A stretch of 64,000 bases of DNA from Prillingera fragicola (lineage: Eukaryota; Basidiomycota; Tremellomycetes; Trichosporonales; Trichosporonaceae), in NCBI GenBank assembly GCA_002335605.1, contig BEDY01000004.1:1116001-1180000 (forward strand), read 5' to 3'. The notes under the pieces are model-generated. The model was given only the letters and a program-made list of their open reading frames with translations, was not told where the DNA came from and did not search any database. A program made the translations under genes and the position numbers. Below are positions 1 through 11,759 of this stretch, piece after piece. The stretch's first letter is position 1, and the number at the start of each line of letters is the position of its first letter.

Positions 1-37
1 GGAATACCTCGAGCGTGGAGAGGCCAAGGACACATAG
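1..37 (+). CDS. C-terminal end of an upstream gene (partial)
   Basis: Reading from base 2, the frame gives GAA TAC CTC GAG CGT GGA GAG GCC AAG GAC ACA TAG, ending EYLERGEAKDT and a stop at 35-37. The C/G-ending codon choice matches the other genes in the window. Only 11 codons are visible, so no function can be given, and a chance open frame is possible. If real, the gene converges on the BEACH-domain gene, whose stop lies about 300 bases downstream. Confidence 0.3.
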   Translation, partial: EYLERGEAKDT

Positions 38-131
38 TGAGTGACTGGACAAGTCAGGTGGGAGCAACAGCTGACAGACTTAGCAACTACCTCGCGTAAA
101 AACCTCCAACTCGCACCCAGTCATACAATCA

Positions 132-178
132 AGCCGGCCGGCCAGCCCGCCAGCCAGCCCGCAGCCCGCCAGCCCGCA
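132..178. repeat. CAGCCCG/CAGC low-complexity tandem array
   Basis: A short GC-rich array built from CCGG, CCAGCCCG and CCAG units lies between two convergent 3' ends. It makes spurious Ala/Pro/Gly-rich reading frames on both strands. Otherwise 38-338 holds nothing recognisable and probably contains the two 3' untranslated regions. Confidence 0.6.
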
Positions 179-338
179 CGCGCCGTCTCATATCTTGCAT
201 CGTGCGCTTCCGTCGTGTACATGATACCAGAGGCCATGAAAGTAGAATAATGTGGTTTAGTGTTCCAGAATGAGGGCCAGACGGGTAGTGTACAACATGC
301 ATCAATTTCAACCACTATTGGCTTTGTGGAGACTTGCA

Positions 339-3300
339 CTAAGCAGTCTCCTCCGCTGTCGCAGTTGGTGTCCCTGTCGCAGCTGCTGCCGCTGCTGCGA
401 CTTCTCCTGCTACCGGATCGACATCCATGGCTTGCTCGGCATTGCCGACAGAAGGACGCGGCACGGACAAGGACCGTGAGGCGCTGCGAGACCTCGCTGC
501 CAAGGCGTTCTCGTCATCCAGCACTATCGATGGGCGACGTGAGGCTTGGGCTGACCCTGCCTTACTACCGGCGCGACTCATGGCACGCGAATACAACAGG
601 CCAAGGCTCATGCCCTGCGCGAGCTGTCCGCGGCACCTGTCACAGTACCTAGAGTTGAAAGACTCTACATGCAGCGCGTGGCTGCCACAGAAGACGCCAC
701 CACAGCCGCCGCAGTGGCGTCGAGGCTCAAGGAGGCCAAATCCGCGGCCACAGCCCAGTGCCATGCACGTGCTGGCAACAGACTCTGGGACGTGCCGCAC
801 GTTTCCGTCTGGCAGAGTCCATTGGTACAGCGGGTGCTTGTGACTGCCAGAACCAGGCGCGGGCTCGAAGCCAGCGTACAGAGTCTCTCCACAGAATGCC
901 ACAGCGGTCACATCGCCGGCAGGAATGTCGTCTGAACGGGGAAGGTTACCCTGCTTGACCAAGCGCCAGGGTTCCACGTCCTGGTCCTCAAAGCGACGGA
1001 CACCTGGGACGCAGCGGTAGAGCACAAGCTCGCCGTTGACGCCAACAACGAACAGATCGCCCCACTTGAGGAACTCGCGGCGAAGGAAACCAATGCCGCC
1101 TGTAAACTTGTTGCCTCCCGGGGGGGGCAAGGGGTCGTTGTCGAAACGGAGCGTGGGGAAGCGTCCTCCGTCAACCGATGTTGCGGCAATAGCGTGCCCA
1201 TTCAGCGAGAAGAGGTAAAGATATCGCGACGATGCCAGCGCAATGTGCCCATTGGCTTCGTTGACAGTCATGAACTGAATTTTCTCGTGTCGAGGCGTCT
1301 GAAGGGTGCGCGTGTAACGCAGACGATTCATATCCCATACCATGGCCGCGCCATCCTCTGCTCCCGTGACGAGCAGACTCCACGCCGCACTCACAGCCAC
1401 ACAGGTGACCTCGCGATTGTGACCGCGCAGAGTTGCCTCGCGCGTGAGTGCGATATCGCTACGACGGAAGCCGCTGCCCTTCACGACTAGCCTCCATGCT
1501 GTGATCACTCCCAGGGGGCTCACAGTAATCAGCAGGTTTGAAGTGACGAAAGCGGCATGAGCAACCGCAATGCCCTCGACAATATGAATAAGCTGCAGCG
1601 TGAGCGTTGAATGAGATGCGTGACTAACCCTTTGACCAGTCTCCTGAAAGTAGATTCGGAGTGACTCATCCGCAAAGCCGTACTGCACCGTAAGGAGTGG
1701 ATGATCTGGAACCACAAGCCGATGCTTTTGCTGCAGACCAGGCTTGGATTCCGCAAAACGGGGGTCATGAATGTGGTGAATAGTGGTCGCAGACTCGGCG
1801 ATGGGTAGCTGGCTGCGCATCAGCAGTTGCCAGTGCTCGGCAACTCCAAAGCGCTGGAGCGCTGGAAGAGTGGTGCGACCGCCAAGGAAGCGGTGCGGGT
1901 GAGGCTGTTTGAAGATTTGGACAGGAGTCTGACCAAAGTTGTGGATGATAGCCGTGGAGGCCGCCTTTTCAGCCTCATCCTTCATGCTGTCAAGATCAAC
2001 TGCCCCGCGATATGACAGGGGGTGGAAGCAGTTGAAGGATGCTGGATCGCGTTGCTTGCACCCGAACGTGAGGTCAATCCACTGAGGCAGATGGCGCGAG
2101 ACGTAGTCCGACTCCAGAGCTTCTCGGTTCCAGTGTACGAAGAGCAGCGGGTCGTTGAGAGCCCACATTGGCAGCACGACGTTGTCAACCGTCTCTCCGG
2201 TCACCTGCTTCTTGCCAAATTCATGATGGTTCTAGGGTACGTCAGCCAAGTCTACGCTCATGTACTCACCATGTTGATGAGGAATGACGGCTGGTAGTAG
2301 AACTCGGGGATGAGTTCTCGAACATCACCACGGTTGGCCTTTGAAGCCGAGTCCCATGCACCTGGGATGCTAGAGAACAATCGATCCGGCAGGTCAAAGC
2401 TGCCACCCTGTAGAGCAAGGAAAATATCGGTGAATGGCGCAAGACGAATCATAAAGCCGCATACAATCATAGACGACGAGTAATGTGTACCATAGTGGCT
2501 GCGGTGTCAGTAGCGAACGCAGATCACAACTCACAATGGTGGTTCGCCCACACCCTCAGTTGCCTGATAACGTTCAACAGCAGCCTCCTTGCGGGCGGGC
2601 GTCAAAGCGCCCATAGGCAGAGACAGGTCGCGGAATGAAGACGGTTTGTTCAGATCCAGAATCTGAGAAGTATAATCCGAAAGAACCCAAGGGAACACCG
2701 GATACTGCGTCACGTCGTTTGGTGTACGGTTGGCGTGCTGGTTCAGCATTTGCAGATACGCAAAGTTGCTAATTTCGCGGTTGCACCAGCGTCGAGTCAT
2801 GCTCTCCAGCTCAGCACCCTTATCGACCATGGCACGCGCGACTGTATCAAGGACAAAGCTGCCAATGATTGAGCGAGACACGCCATCGCGGCCGCCAGAC
2901 TTGGCGGAGAGCTTGGAGACGACTGCCCTTCGCTCTCGCTTGTCTCTGAAGACAATGAGGAAGTTCTGTTTGTCGGCAAAGTAGAGCTCTAGCGCGACGT
3001 CACGGAACAAGAAAGCGCGCTTATTGCTCTCAATGACCTCGCTGTACGCCCAACGGTGGCTGTGCTGGTCGGCTGGGTCCAGGTCTGCAAGAGTGCCCGA
3101 CGGAATGGTGAGAACATCACGCGGGGCCTGGTCCGCTTCAACCACCTGGCCCTCAGGGGTCTGCACAAGGCCGTCGATGAGGTACAGGTTGCGGCGACCC
3201 AGGATGAGAAGACCGGGAAGCGCATCAACACCGACAATACGCACAATGTTGTGAGCTTCTTCCACAACGTCGCCGGCTTGGAGTGCCTTGGCAACAAGAC

Positions 3301-6300
3301 GCATCTTGTTGCTGGACTCGTCCTCGACGTCCACGTATCCGTCGTCGCTGCCCTCCTCGCCTTCTGCAGGCGGCTGATGAGGTGGGGTGGGAGGGTTGGG
3401 CTTTGGCGCAGCCTCTTCTTCGGCAATGGGCTCCGCCTCGCCAAGTGCCAGGGCAAAAGGGTCCTCCCACGGGGCGGCATTGACGCGTGACACTGCAGAG
3501 GAAAGCTCGTCCTGTGAAGGAATGGCGTCTCGTAGCTTGTGACGTCCTCTCGAAGGACCTTGGCCTGAAATCGCATCGACGCGCTCCAGACGGGTACGCA
3601 TACGCATGGGGCCTTCACTGCCATCTAGGCGCCAGGTCACCTTGTCAACCTTGTCGGCCCAAACGCCATTCTCGGCTCGAAGTGTCGTGACGAGCCTCGG
3701 CCAGTCGACTTGGGCCAGCCTGTTCCAGTGTTCCTTCCTTTCCAAGGTCATCGTGGCATGCTTTTGAGCATCTGTGGAGATGATGATCATTCGCCATGCT
3801 GCATTCTTGTCCTGCTCCTCCTGAAGAATAGACTCGCCCGTGAGCACACGCCGCAGCGGAATGCGCTTCTCGCCAGTGAAGGACCTTGCGCGGTGCAGGG
3901 AAGGGCCTGCATCAGTCGAAGGATGGCGACGAAGAGCAGGAGGAGCCATGACTCCCGGCCTACTCGACACTGAGCCTCCAAGAACGGCAGACCTTGCGAG
4001 TGGTGAGGGTGGGGCCGCGGTGGAAGATCGTCCGGTTGAGGACCTCGAAAGAGACGCCCCGCTCGACGACGTGGAGGAGTCCGCCTTCAGCTGCTCAATG
4101 ACGAGCTTCATCTGGGACGTGAGATGGTGGCCATGACAAGATCACTCACTTGAGTAGTAAGCGTAGTAGGAGCCTTGGAAAGGTTGAGCAAGGCGGTAAG
4201 CCAGCGAATTGCAGCTACGCGCTGCGCCTCGGCCCCCTCCTTCGCGGACGAGGAAGCCACAGCGGCAAAGTCCACCATGCTCGGCAGCATGCTCTCAATT
4301 CGGCGAACGCTTATGGCCCTCCGGAAGGCCGACGACCGGGTGTAAAGCTCGGCGAGCGTGTTCAGCAACTGCTCGAGTGTGTCATTCCCGTCAGCCAGTT
4401 CCGCGGTTTGAGTTGGGTCTGTGGTATTAGCGAGTGCTGAGACATAACCCCTACCCTCGATTTCTGGCATGGGAGTGATAGCCAGCGCCTTCATGGAACT
4501 GATTGATCGGCTAAGAGCGCCTCCCGAACTGCCCCCAGCATCACTGGCCGTCTGAAGAAGTGTCTCAAGTGCCGCCAAGAGAGTCGCGATGGCTGGCGCA
4601 CAGGCCAGTGAAGCCGCTGCAGTACCTGACGGGCCAAAGATGATGGCACACACCGACTCTTGGATTTCACTGCACCACAGGGGAGCCAGCGTACGGGCAA
4701 GCAGGGCAAAGCCTCCCTCTGACTCGAACGAGCGTTGGAAAGACTCGAGTCCGGGAGTGTTTAGACATTGCTCGAGGATGGTCATGCACGGGATGACGAC
4801 GAAGGGCGCTGGGTTGCTCTGAAGGAAGATGACTATTAGGCGATGAACGGAAATAGCCCTGTTCAACTTGACCAGACGTTTTGGATGCCCTTTGAGAACC
4901 TCAGCCATCATCTTAAGCACCAATGCCGCTGGAAGCTGCGAAGGCGTAGGTTCGGCCGTGGCGATGAGGTCGGACGGAGCCGTGTCTGCCATGTTAGCCT
5001 TGGATTGTCATGGAGGACTTACTCTGACATAACGCTGAGACGAGAAACGAGAAGATTGGTTTCAACGCCTCCTCTGCACTCCAGCGGGAGGTAAGGGTAA
5101 GCTTCAAAGTATCGATGGCAAGCTCGAGAGCCGCGGGCTCGTAGTGACCAGACCGGATGGTGTAAAGCAGCTTACGCACTACGCCACTCCTCTGGAACGT
5201 TCGCAATAAGTTGAAGCGCTTGTACTTTGAGGCCGATAAGAGCAAATCAATGTGCTCAAAGTAAAGCTTCTGCACGTCGAGGGGTGCGCTTGACCAGAGC
5301 TCAAACTCGAGACCAATGGAGCGATAGGCAGCAGAGTTGTGCACGGTGGCATTCCTGCAGAGTTAGCCAGGACCGCCAGCTTTCACGTACTCTGCGTCAT
5401 CAGGAGAGATTCCCAACATTGCAATGACAATCCTGGCACAGGTGACGTCCACCAGGGACGGCATCTTGGGACGAAGAATAGCAGACAGCAGTTCAAATCC
5501 ATCTGGCAGTCAGCGACAATCTAACATTTCCACTCACGAATGCGTTCCATCTCCTCGCTAGCGCTCCAGCTCTCCTTGATCATGTCGTGCAAGATAGTAA
5601 GAGTTGTCCGGAGCTCGTCGGTGTTGCTTGCCAGATCAATGAGCTTGAGCACCACCACACCGCCACCAACAGACGAGACAGCCTCAACCAAGTCGGGGCT
5701 GGTGAAGCCAAACACACAGCCGAGGAGCTTGGCTCGTCCGTACTTGAAGTCTCGTGCACGAGAGGCATGCGGGACAGTGGCGTTCAGAACATAGTCACCC
5801 GACTCGGTGGATGGGAGCGTGTCCTTTGCACAAAGTGAAAACATGATGTTAGCTTCGATTATAGCCGGACCAGTTCGAATAGCCTTGACCAGGGCAGAGT
5901 TGGCTGGCACAAGGGCGACCTTTGTCGAGTGGGATGCTGCTTGCGCAAGGTTGTGCAAAAGAAGGTTGATTGCAGTTGCCGAGTTGTCTATTATCAGCAC
6001 GGTTGTCCTGCGCTCGTACTCACAGGTCAAGAATTTACCCATCGCCTCCTGGAAGTTGCCATAGTAACGTGGGCCAAGGTAGTACATGAGGAGCAAGACG
6101 TCTTCAGGCAACACCTCTTCAAGCATTAGGGAGCGTCCGAGCATCCATTCCGTGTCCTCTGCGTGGCCTATCGGAGCGTCTTCGTCGGCACCACCCTTGC
6201 TTCCGTCCTGCCACTGACGGCCCATAACAACACGGATGCCCTCGTTTGGTGGCTCGCGATGATAGGGGTGGGTGTGGTGATGGCCATGAGTCTGCTGAGA

Positions 6301-8289
6301 GGACGGTGCTGGCTTGGGCACCGGGTATGCAATGCGCACTGCACCCACACGACGGCCGTTGATAAAGATGCGCGCCTCGCCACCGCCGCCGTTCAGGCTG
6401 CGACCCTTGCGACAGCCAATCGAGAGGTGAACCCATTCGTGGTGTGGAATCAAGGCGTCTGGTGCTGCGCACACTACCTCGTCTGGCTCGGCACTGGCTG
6501 CCTCCGAGTGCGCTGACGACAGCAGGCCGATCTGCGAGTTCTCCAGGATACGTACTTGGAACAAAGGATGTTTGCTGTCCTTTTGCGACAGATGTAACAA
6601 CGTGACCGAATGATTGAGCTTGGAGATCTTGACCCACGCCGCAAAAATGAAGCCCTGGGACCAGTTTGGCCATTGGCGCGCCAGTGTGGGAATCTCTAGA
6701 CCACCGTCGGCGTTGGCGCGCCCTCCGCGAAAAACAAACGCGCTTGGAATCTGGCTCTGCATGGCACGTTGGATCAGATTCAGGACTTCGGCATTCAGGC
6801 CTTCGACAGGTGGAGGGGCAGCCGGCATTGTGATTTTAAGTGGGGCTTTGGCCCGACGGACACCAGCAGTGGTATCGTCTGGTGGTGGGGTTGCCGCGAC
6901 CTTCTTCACGTCCGCGTCGCTAGGCACGTTTCGCACCAGAGCGATAAGTCGCCAGGCCTGTTGAGGAGTTGCCCCGACATCGAGAAGCCTCGAGAGAACG
7001 GAGAGATAGACTGCGCGTAATGAAGGACAAGGAGGAATGTGCTCGTGATGTTGGCGTTCTTCCTCAGCATTGGCATTCTGGAACCACTCTTCACGTGCGG
7101 GGAAGGTAACCTCAAAGTGCCGTTTTGGCTCCCAGCCATATACCCGGGTAAGAAGATAATCTGGCAGAACCGTGAGATACTTGCGGAGCAGGAAGGCGTT
7201 GGTGGATGATGATCGAGCTGTGAGGTCGAGAATTCGGAAGGTAAGGAGAAGGCGCTGACTCTGAGCACTGCCTTCCTGCGGCTCGAGCTCGCCTGCAAAT
7301 AGAGGATCCTCGGGTGAGGCCTGCAGCTCGGCCTCTTTGCCCTTACCAGACTCTGTGACTTCAGGCAACCTCCAGAGGTATGCCCACAGCAGGGGCAGCG
7401 CCGATGGCCACCGAAGGAAGACATCGCCTAGCTTTTGCTCAAGGATGTCGTTCTTGAGAACCACCTCCACCGCATCAGGAGGGCTGAAGAGGGAGAGGAG
7501 GGTGTAGTTGCTATCCAAGATGTGTGCTAGAAGAAGGCCCAAAACTCGGGAATCAGGCTCGGCCTTGGACTGGTTGTCTGACGGAGGCGAGAGCTTGCAC
7601 AACGCTGGCAATAACGAGAGATACCCCAGATGGCGCTTGGCTGTCAGCAAATGTCATGAAATAATCACTCACAGCAAAGTATGCCTCGCCTTCACGGTCA
7701 CCCATCGCTTGGGCCAGTACCTCGAACCACAGGCGCCGCCCTTCTGCGCGCTGGACCTCCTCCACCTGCCACTCGTCTTCGGATTCACCTTCCGGGCGCG
7801 CCTTCCATGCCAGACCATCATTGAGCAGATCAATTAGGACGGGAAATCCCTTGCGTCGACGAAACGCGCGACGTGACTCGAAGCTCTTGAGTACAGCCTG
7901 CAGCCGAGAGAAAATCTGGGGCGGTTAGCTACCGCACAAGACCACCCACCAACCTCAATGTAGGATAAAGTCGATGATGCATCCTTGAGAGCGTGGATCA
8001 GAGCAACAACTAGAATGGCGTCGCTGTCCGTCTCCTCGATATCCTCTTCCTCTGGCTCTGCCGATGGCACTCGAGACAGCACGATGCCAGACATGCCAGC
8101 GACGCTCTGCAGGCCCGAGTCGCCCGGCGCCGACGGCTGCCGGGCAGCAGCGGCAGCAGCACTGAAGGACCCAGCCCGAGAGGACCGCACAGCATAAGAC
8201 GGCTGAGGTGGACCCTCGGGCTGACCCGTCAGAGGAGGCGCGTCGAGGGTCTCGGGAGCCCGTGTGAGGTCCTTGAACAGCTTGAACAT
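339..8289 (-). CDS. BPH1: BEACH-domain protein with ConA-like, PH-BEACH, WD40 and C-terminal FYVE-like modules
   Basis: Multi-exon gene of about 2,500 residues; start ATG 8289-8287, stop 341-339. BEACH proteins are large scaffolds in vesicle trafficking and lysosome/vacuole or autophagy function. In order: a Ser/Ala-rich N-terminus; alpha-helical armadillo-like repeats with a concanavalin-A-like module near genomic 6.7-6.1 kb (motif [14 protein letters not shown]); a PH-BEACH domain at about 3.4-2.9 kb ([15 protein letters not shown]); the BEACH domain from about 2.8 to 1.9 kb ([40 protein letters not shown]); WD40 repeats at about 1.5-0.9 kb; and a cysteine-rich FYVE-like finger ([12 protein letters not shown], then YCDRC). 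A 38-nt intron at 7953-7916 keeps frame, as does one at about 5538-5505; the junction near 7673-7643 is ambiguous. The FYVE-like end recalls animal WDFY3/ALFY more than budding-yeast Bph1. The symbol is by family, not proven orthology. Confidence 0.88.
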
Positions 8290-8862
8290 GGCCTTGACTT
8301 GACTGCCGAAGAATCCTCAAATGCTGATGCTCGGCGGTACTGTAGCCAGCGGGGTTTGTAAACAAGCTATCGCTTCCCAGAGACACCAACTAGATCTTGA
8401 AGAAGGGTATAAGGGATACGTTGTTGGAGATGTAGAATCCGCAGCGCAGTATTGCTACAGGTCATGCACCATTTGCGTCACTGACTACGCTTACTTTCCC
8501 ACGGTGAACTTGCCAGGTCCGGGTGGCGATCTTCAATCTGCGGTACCCGGTAGTCAGTGCCTTTGACTGTCCACCTAGATTGTGGAAAAATCCGACCGGC
8601 TTCACCGCTTTATGATGCAAAATGGTCACAGCCTTATCTTATTTTGCCACTGCAGCCAGGACATGCAGGCTGTTGTACTGGCATGGACCCGAAGACAAGC
8701 CGCACATATTCATGTTTGTACGGATACAGGCAACTGACCACGAAGGAAAGGGCTCGGCAGCTGCAAAGGTGCCATGGCACAGTCTACAAGTGTCGAAGAG
8801 GCGAAATAGCGATGTACCGGAAAGCCATTGGTCGGGGGCTACACGCGAGACAGAGCAAAGGC
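8290..8862. other. Intergenic: upstream of the BEACH gene and 3' of the repeat protein
   Basis: No coding region is supported. It should hold the BEACH gene promoter and 5' UTR, and the 3' UTR of the repeat protein. No clear TATA box or known motif was seen. Confidence 0.5.
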
Positions 8863-9385
8863 TTAGAGGAGGATGGCAGCGATACCGACGGCGGCACCAG
8901 CGGCACCAGCGGCGAGAGTGCCCATCATGCCGGGTGTCCACATGCCAGCGGCACCGTTGCCACCGACAGCCGAGGCCACGGTGCCAGCGGCAGAGGTGAC
9001 GCCCGAAACACCAGCACCACCGGCCGAGCCAACAGCGTTGGTAGCGACGCCAAAGACCGAAGTGGCACCGTCGACACCGGCACCGCCGGCAGAACCAACA
9101 GCGTTGGTCGCGACGCCAAAGACCGAAGTGGCACCGTCGACGCCGGCACCGCCAACAGAACCGACAACCGAAGTAACGTCACCAAAGACCGAAGCGACGC
9201 CGGTAACAGCAGCGCCACCAACAGAGCCGATAGCTGCGGTAACGTCGTCGAGCACTGGAGGAAGAGTGTCAGCTCTGCGTGACAACCTGGCCTGATTGGT
9301 GGTGACACTCACAACCACGGTCCTCAACCTTGCCGGTGGCAACGACGAGGGGAGCGGCGAGAAGAGCAAGAACGGCGACGCGCAT
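8863..9385 (-). CDS. Small secreted, probably GPI-anchored protein with 22-residue tandem repeats
   Basis: Two exons: 9385-9313 and 9254-8863, intron 9312-9255 (58 nt, GTGAGT...CTCCAG), giving 154 residues. The start MRVAVLALLAAPLVVATG is a classic signal peptide. Residues 33-120 are four copies of a 22-residue unit (consensus VGSxGGAGVDGATSVFGVATNA), then a short partial copy. The tail is small residues, then a hydrophobic end (GTLAAGAAGAAVGIAAILL) with no basic residue after it, the form of a GPI-attachment signal with a possible omega site near GGNGAAG. It is therefore likely a wall or surface protein. A start inside the intron would remove the signal peptide, which supports the spliced model. 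No catalytic motif is visible, and the repeat family is not one I recognise. Confidence 0.75.
8968..9231 (-). repeat. Intragenic 66-bp tandem repeat, 4 copies
   Basis: Four 66-bp units in phase with the reading frame of the surface protein. The two central units are almost identical in DNA (both carry GCGACGCCAAAGACCGAAG on the + strand), while the outer ones are diverged. This suggests recent homogenisation of the middle and a potential for copy-number variation. Confidence 0.85.
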
Positions 9386-11759
9386 GTTGTCAAGTTTGAT
9401 TTGGTGTGGGTGGTTAGTGGTAGAGAGAGTTAGAGTGCGGTTGATAAATCCCAGATATCGCTTGGGCGAAGGAAGAGGAGCAGGAGGAATGCCAACGACT
9501 GACTCCTGTAGGCGAACGGCGCGGCATCAAATGCAGATGACGCGGTGCCTAGATTGTCGACTCCCTGACTCTGCCTCTTCCCTGTGGGTCCTGGCCCTGA
9601 GCGTATGCAGAAGCTCCAAGGGGGGATGGATTGCGCTGCCCTGTTCTACCAGAACCATGCCGATTGCAAACTGTCCTAGCGGGCAGCGCATGGTTTCAGA
9701 ACAACACCAGACTGGAACAAACACCCCAACGGCGTACGCGCCACTGACGGCGACGCCGTACACGGACATTGCCGTCTCGCACACAGTTGAAGAGGAGGAT
9801 GCCGGGTCCGTCACTGCACAAGCACGGTGGGTCCCTATACTTCCAACTCGCCTGGCTCCCACGCCACGCTATTGCAAGCCCAGAATGTAGAATGCCACAA
9901 CAAAGCCTGCATGAAATTCCAGTGCCTGCTTGGCGCTGTCAGGACTTGGATTGCCACCGCCACGACCTTGTGACAGCAGCGGTGATCGGCAAGTTTCGCC
10001 GATCTTTGGCGACATATCACGCACCGCGCACCGCCGGCGCAAGGTTGTTCTGATCGGAAGCGTTACGCTGCGCGTTGCACTCCCACCGGCCCACCGCATC
10101 CTCTGCACAGTTGCACAGTAATAGTTGGCGTCATTTTAGCGCACCAATGCAAATGCGCAGTTCTGGCTTCAGATATTCATGCTGCCTTGTGGCCCTGACC
10201 TTCATGCCAGGGAAAGCCACTGTTTTGCGGCGCAGATGCGTATGTGCGCTGCTAGCCAAGCCAGCAGCTAGCAGGCCAGCAGCCCAACAGAAGCCGCTAA
10301 GCTGCTCTGCTAGCAGCTATCCAAGCTTGAGTAGTCCCCGAACTTCAGAAGTTCAGAAACCCCCAACAATTTATGCAGCTAAGCACAAAGAGGGTGGTAC
10401 ACGACCAGCGCTCAGATCATCAGGCGCACCAAGCGCGTGCGACGACCATATTGCTACAACGAAAGGAGATCAGGCGATCAGGAGCTGCGACACGTGTTGC
10501 AACTGACGATCTGTGCGTTGTGCATCGCACAGTTGTCTTTCTGGTGCAAGCCGCATAGTTTCTTTGTGCCCGAGCACTGCCATATCTCCTCCGGCTTCGA
10601 CTTCACACAGCATGGATCTCATGGAACAACACCTTTCAAGTCGGAAACTCATCGGACACGTCTCGGGGAACCCAGAACGCGGTGCCTCTGGATAGTCTCG
10701 GCAATCTGATGTCTCCCTCCAGTAAAGATACTCGTCGCTGCCTCCGGCCGGAGGTCTGCAGAGTGCCTTGGACGGCAGGGCTCTTGTCCAAGTGGCACAT
10801 GATCTCATTCGACGTTTGTTTCGCAATGTAAGCTCGCTGCCAGCTGTAGCAAGTAACTTTGGCTACTGAACAGGCAGTGCGGCCTCCACGTCGGATTTGT
10901 CTGAGGCGATGAGCACGGTTGCGCTCGGTCGGTCTTGGCACTGAACTTTCTGCTTGGCTTGGGAGGCCTGGAGATATGCAGTGCGCTGATCTCTGCGCAC
11001 AGCACGTCGGAGCCGCAGTCGTGTGCCACGCGCAGGATGTGGCTTTGGTGCTTCACGTCAGCCGGCTTCGCACGGCGAATCCCTCCTGAACTATTGTGCC
11101 AGCAAGATGGAGCTTGTGAGGATGCTCGTCAGTCCGTGTGTGACTCACGGTAGTAATTTTACATTGTGTGGACTTCGACGATTTACCATGTGCGACGTGG
11201 AGACCCCCTCGTAATTGTGGGGCGCCACTCTTTGCAATTGATGATAGTCTTGACGAGGTGAGGCGTCCATGGTTGTCAAAACTCGGAACTCGTCGGACGG
11301 TAGCTGGGCAATACGTCGCTGTGCTGCTCACAGTACGTAGATCTCAGCTGCTATCATATCATGTCAGCTGCCGTGAGCCATGGGATTAGCTCGCAGATCG
11401 CAGATCGACGGCTGCCCTCACCGGTTTTCGGGCGATTGATTGTCCACATGCAGTACACTTCGTACAACCATAATGTCAGCCAGTCGATTTGAACAACAAA
11501 CGAGCGACTCGGTCATCAGTTGCATGCGCAAGGCAGCTGAAACGATGGCCAGCTCGTGCCCATGCCCCAAGCAATGAAAGGCCACCATATGGTGCAGGAT
11601 GGGAGACTGCAGGCTGGTGCTCACGTGACGTCGGCCCACGGCACACACGGCCCGAAGATGAACCGGGCGAGATGGCACAGTCGACAACCTGTCCCCATTC
11701 TTCTATAACCCACACCGTTCACCTCCATCTCCACACCATCCTTGGGTCCATCGCACGAG
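9386..11759. other. 2.4 kb intergenic stretch without a recognised gene
   Basis: Several short open frames occur on both strands, but none has fungal codon bias, domain motifs or convincing splice-joined extensions. It holds the upstream region of the surface-protein gene (left) and of the CreC-like gene (right). A cluster of CTGCTAGC/GCTAGCAG inverted repeats lies at about 10249-10318, and a CGCAGATCGCAGATCG tandem at about 11392-11407. Confidence 0.5.

Noticed and set aside
8557..9295. Long + strand open frames (241 and 140 codons) opposite the surface repeat protein
   Set aside because: They owe their length to the GC-rich 66-bp repeat, lack signal or domain features, and the minus-strand model has a signal peptide, a consensus intron and a GPI-like tail.
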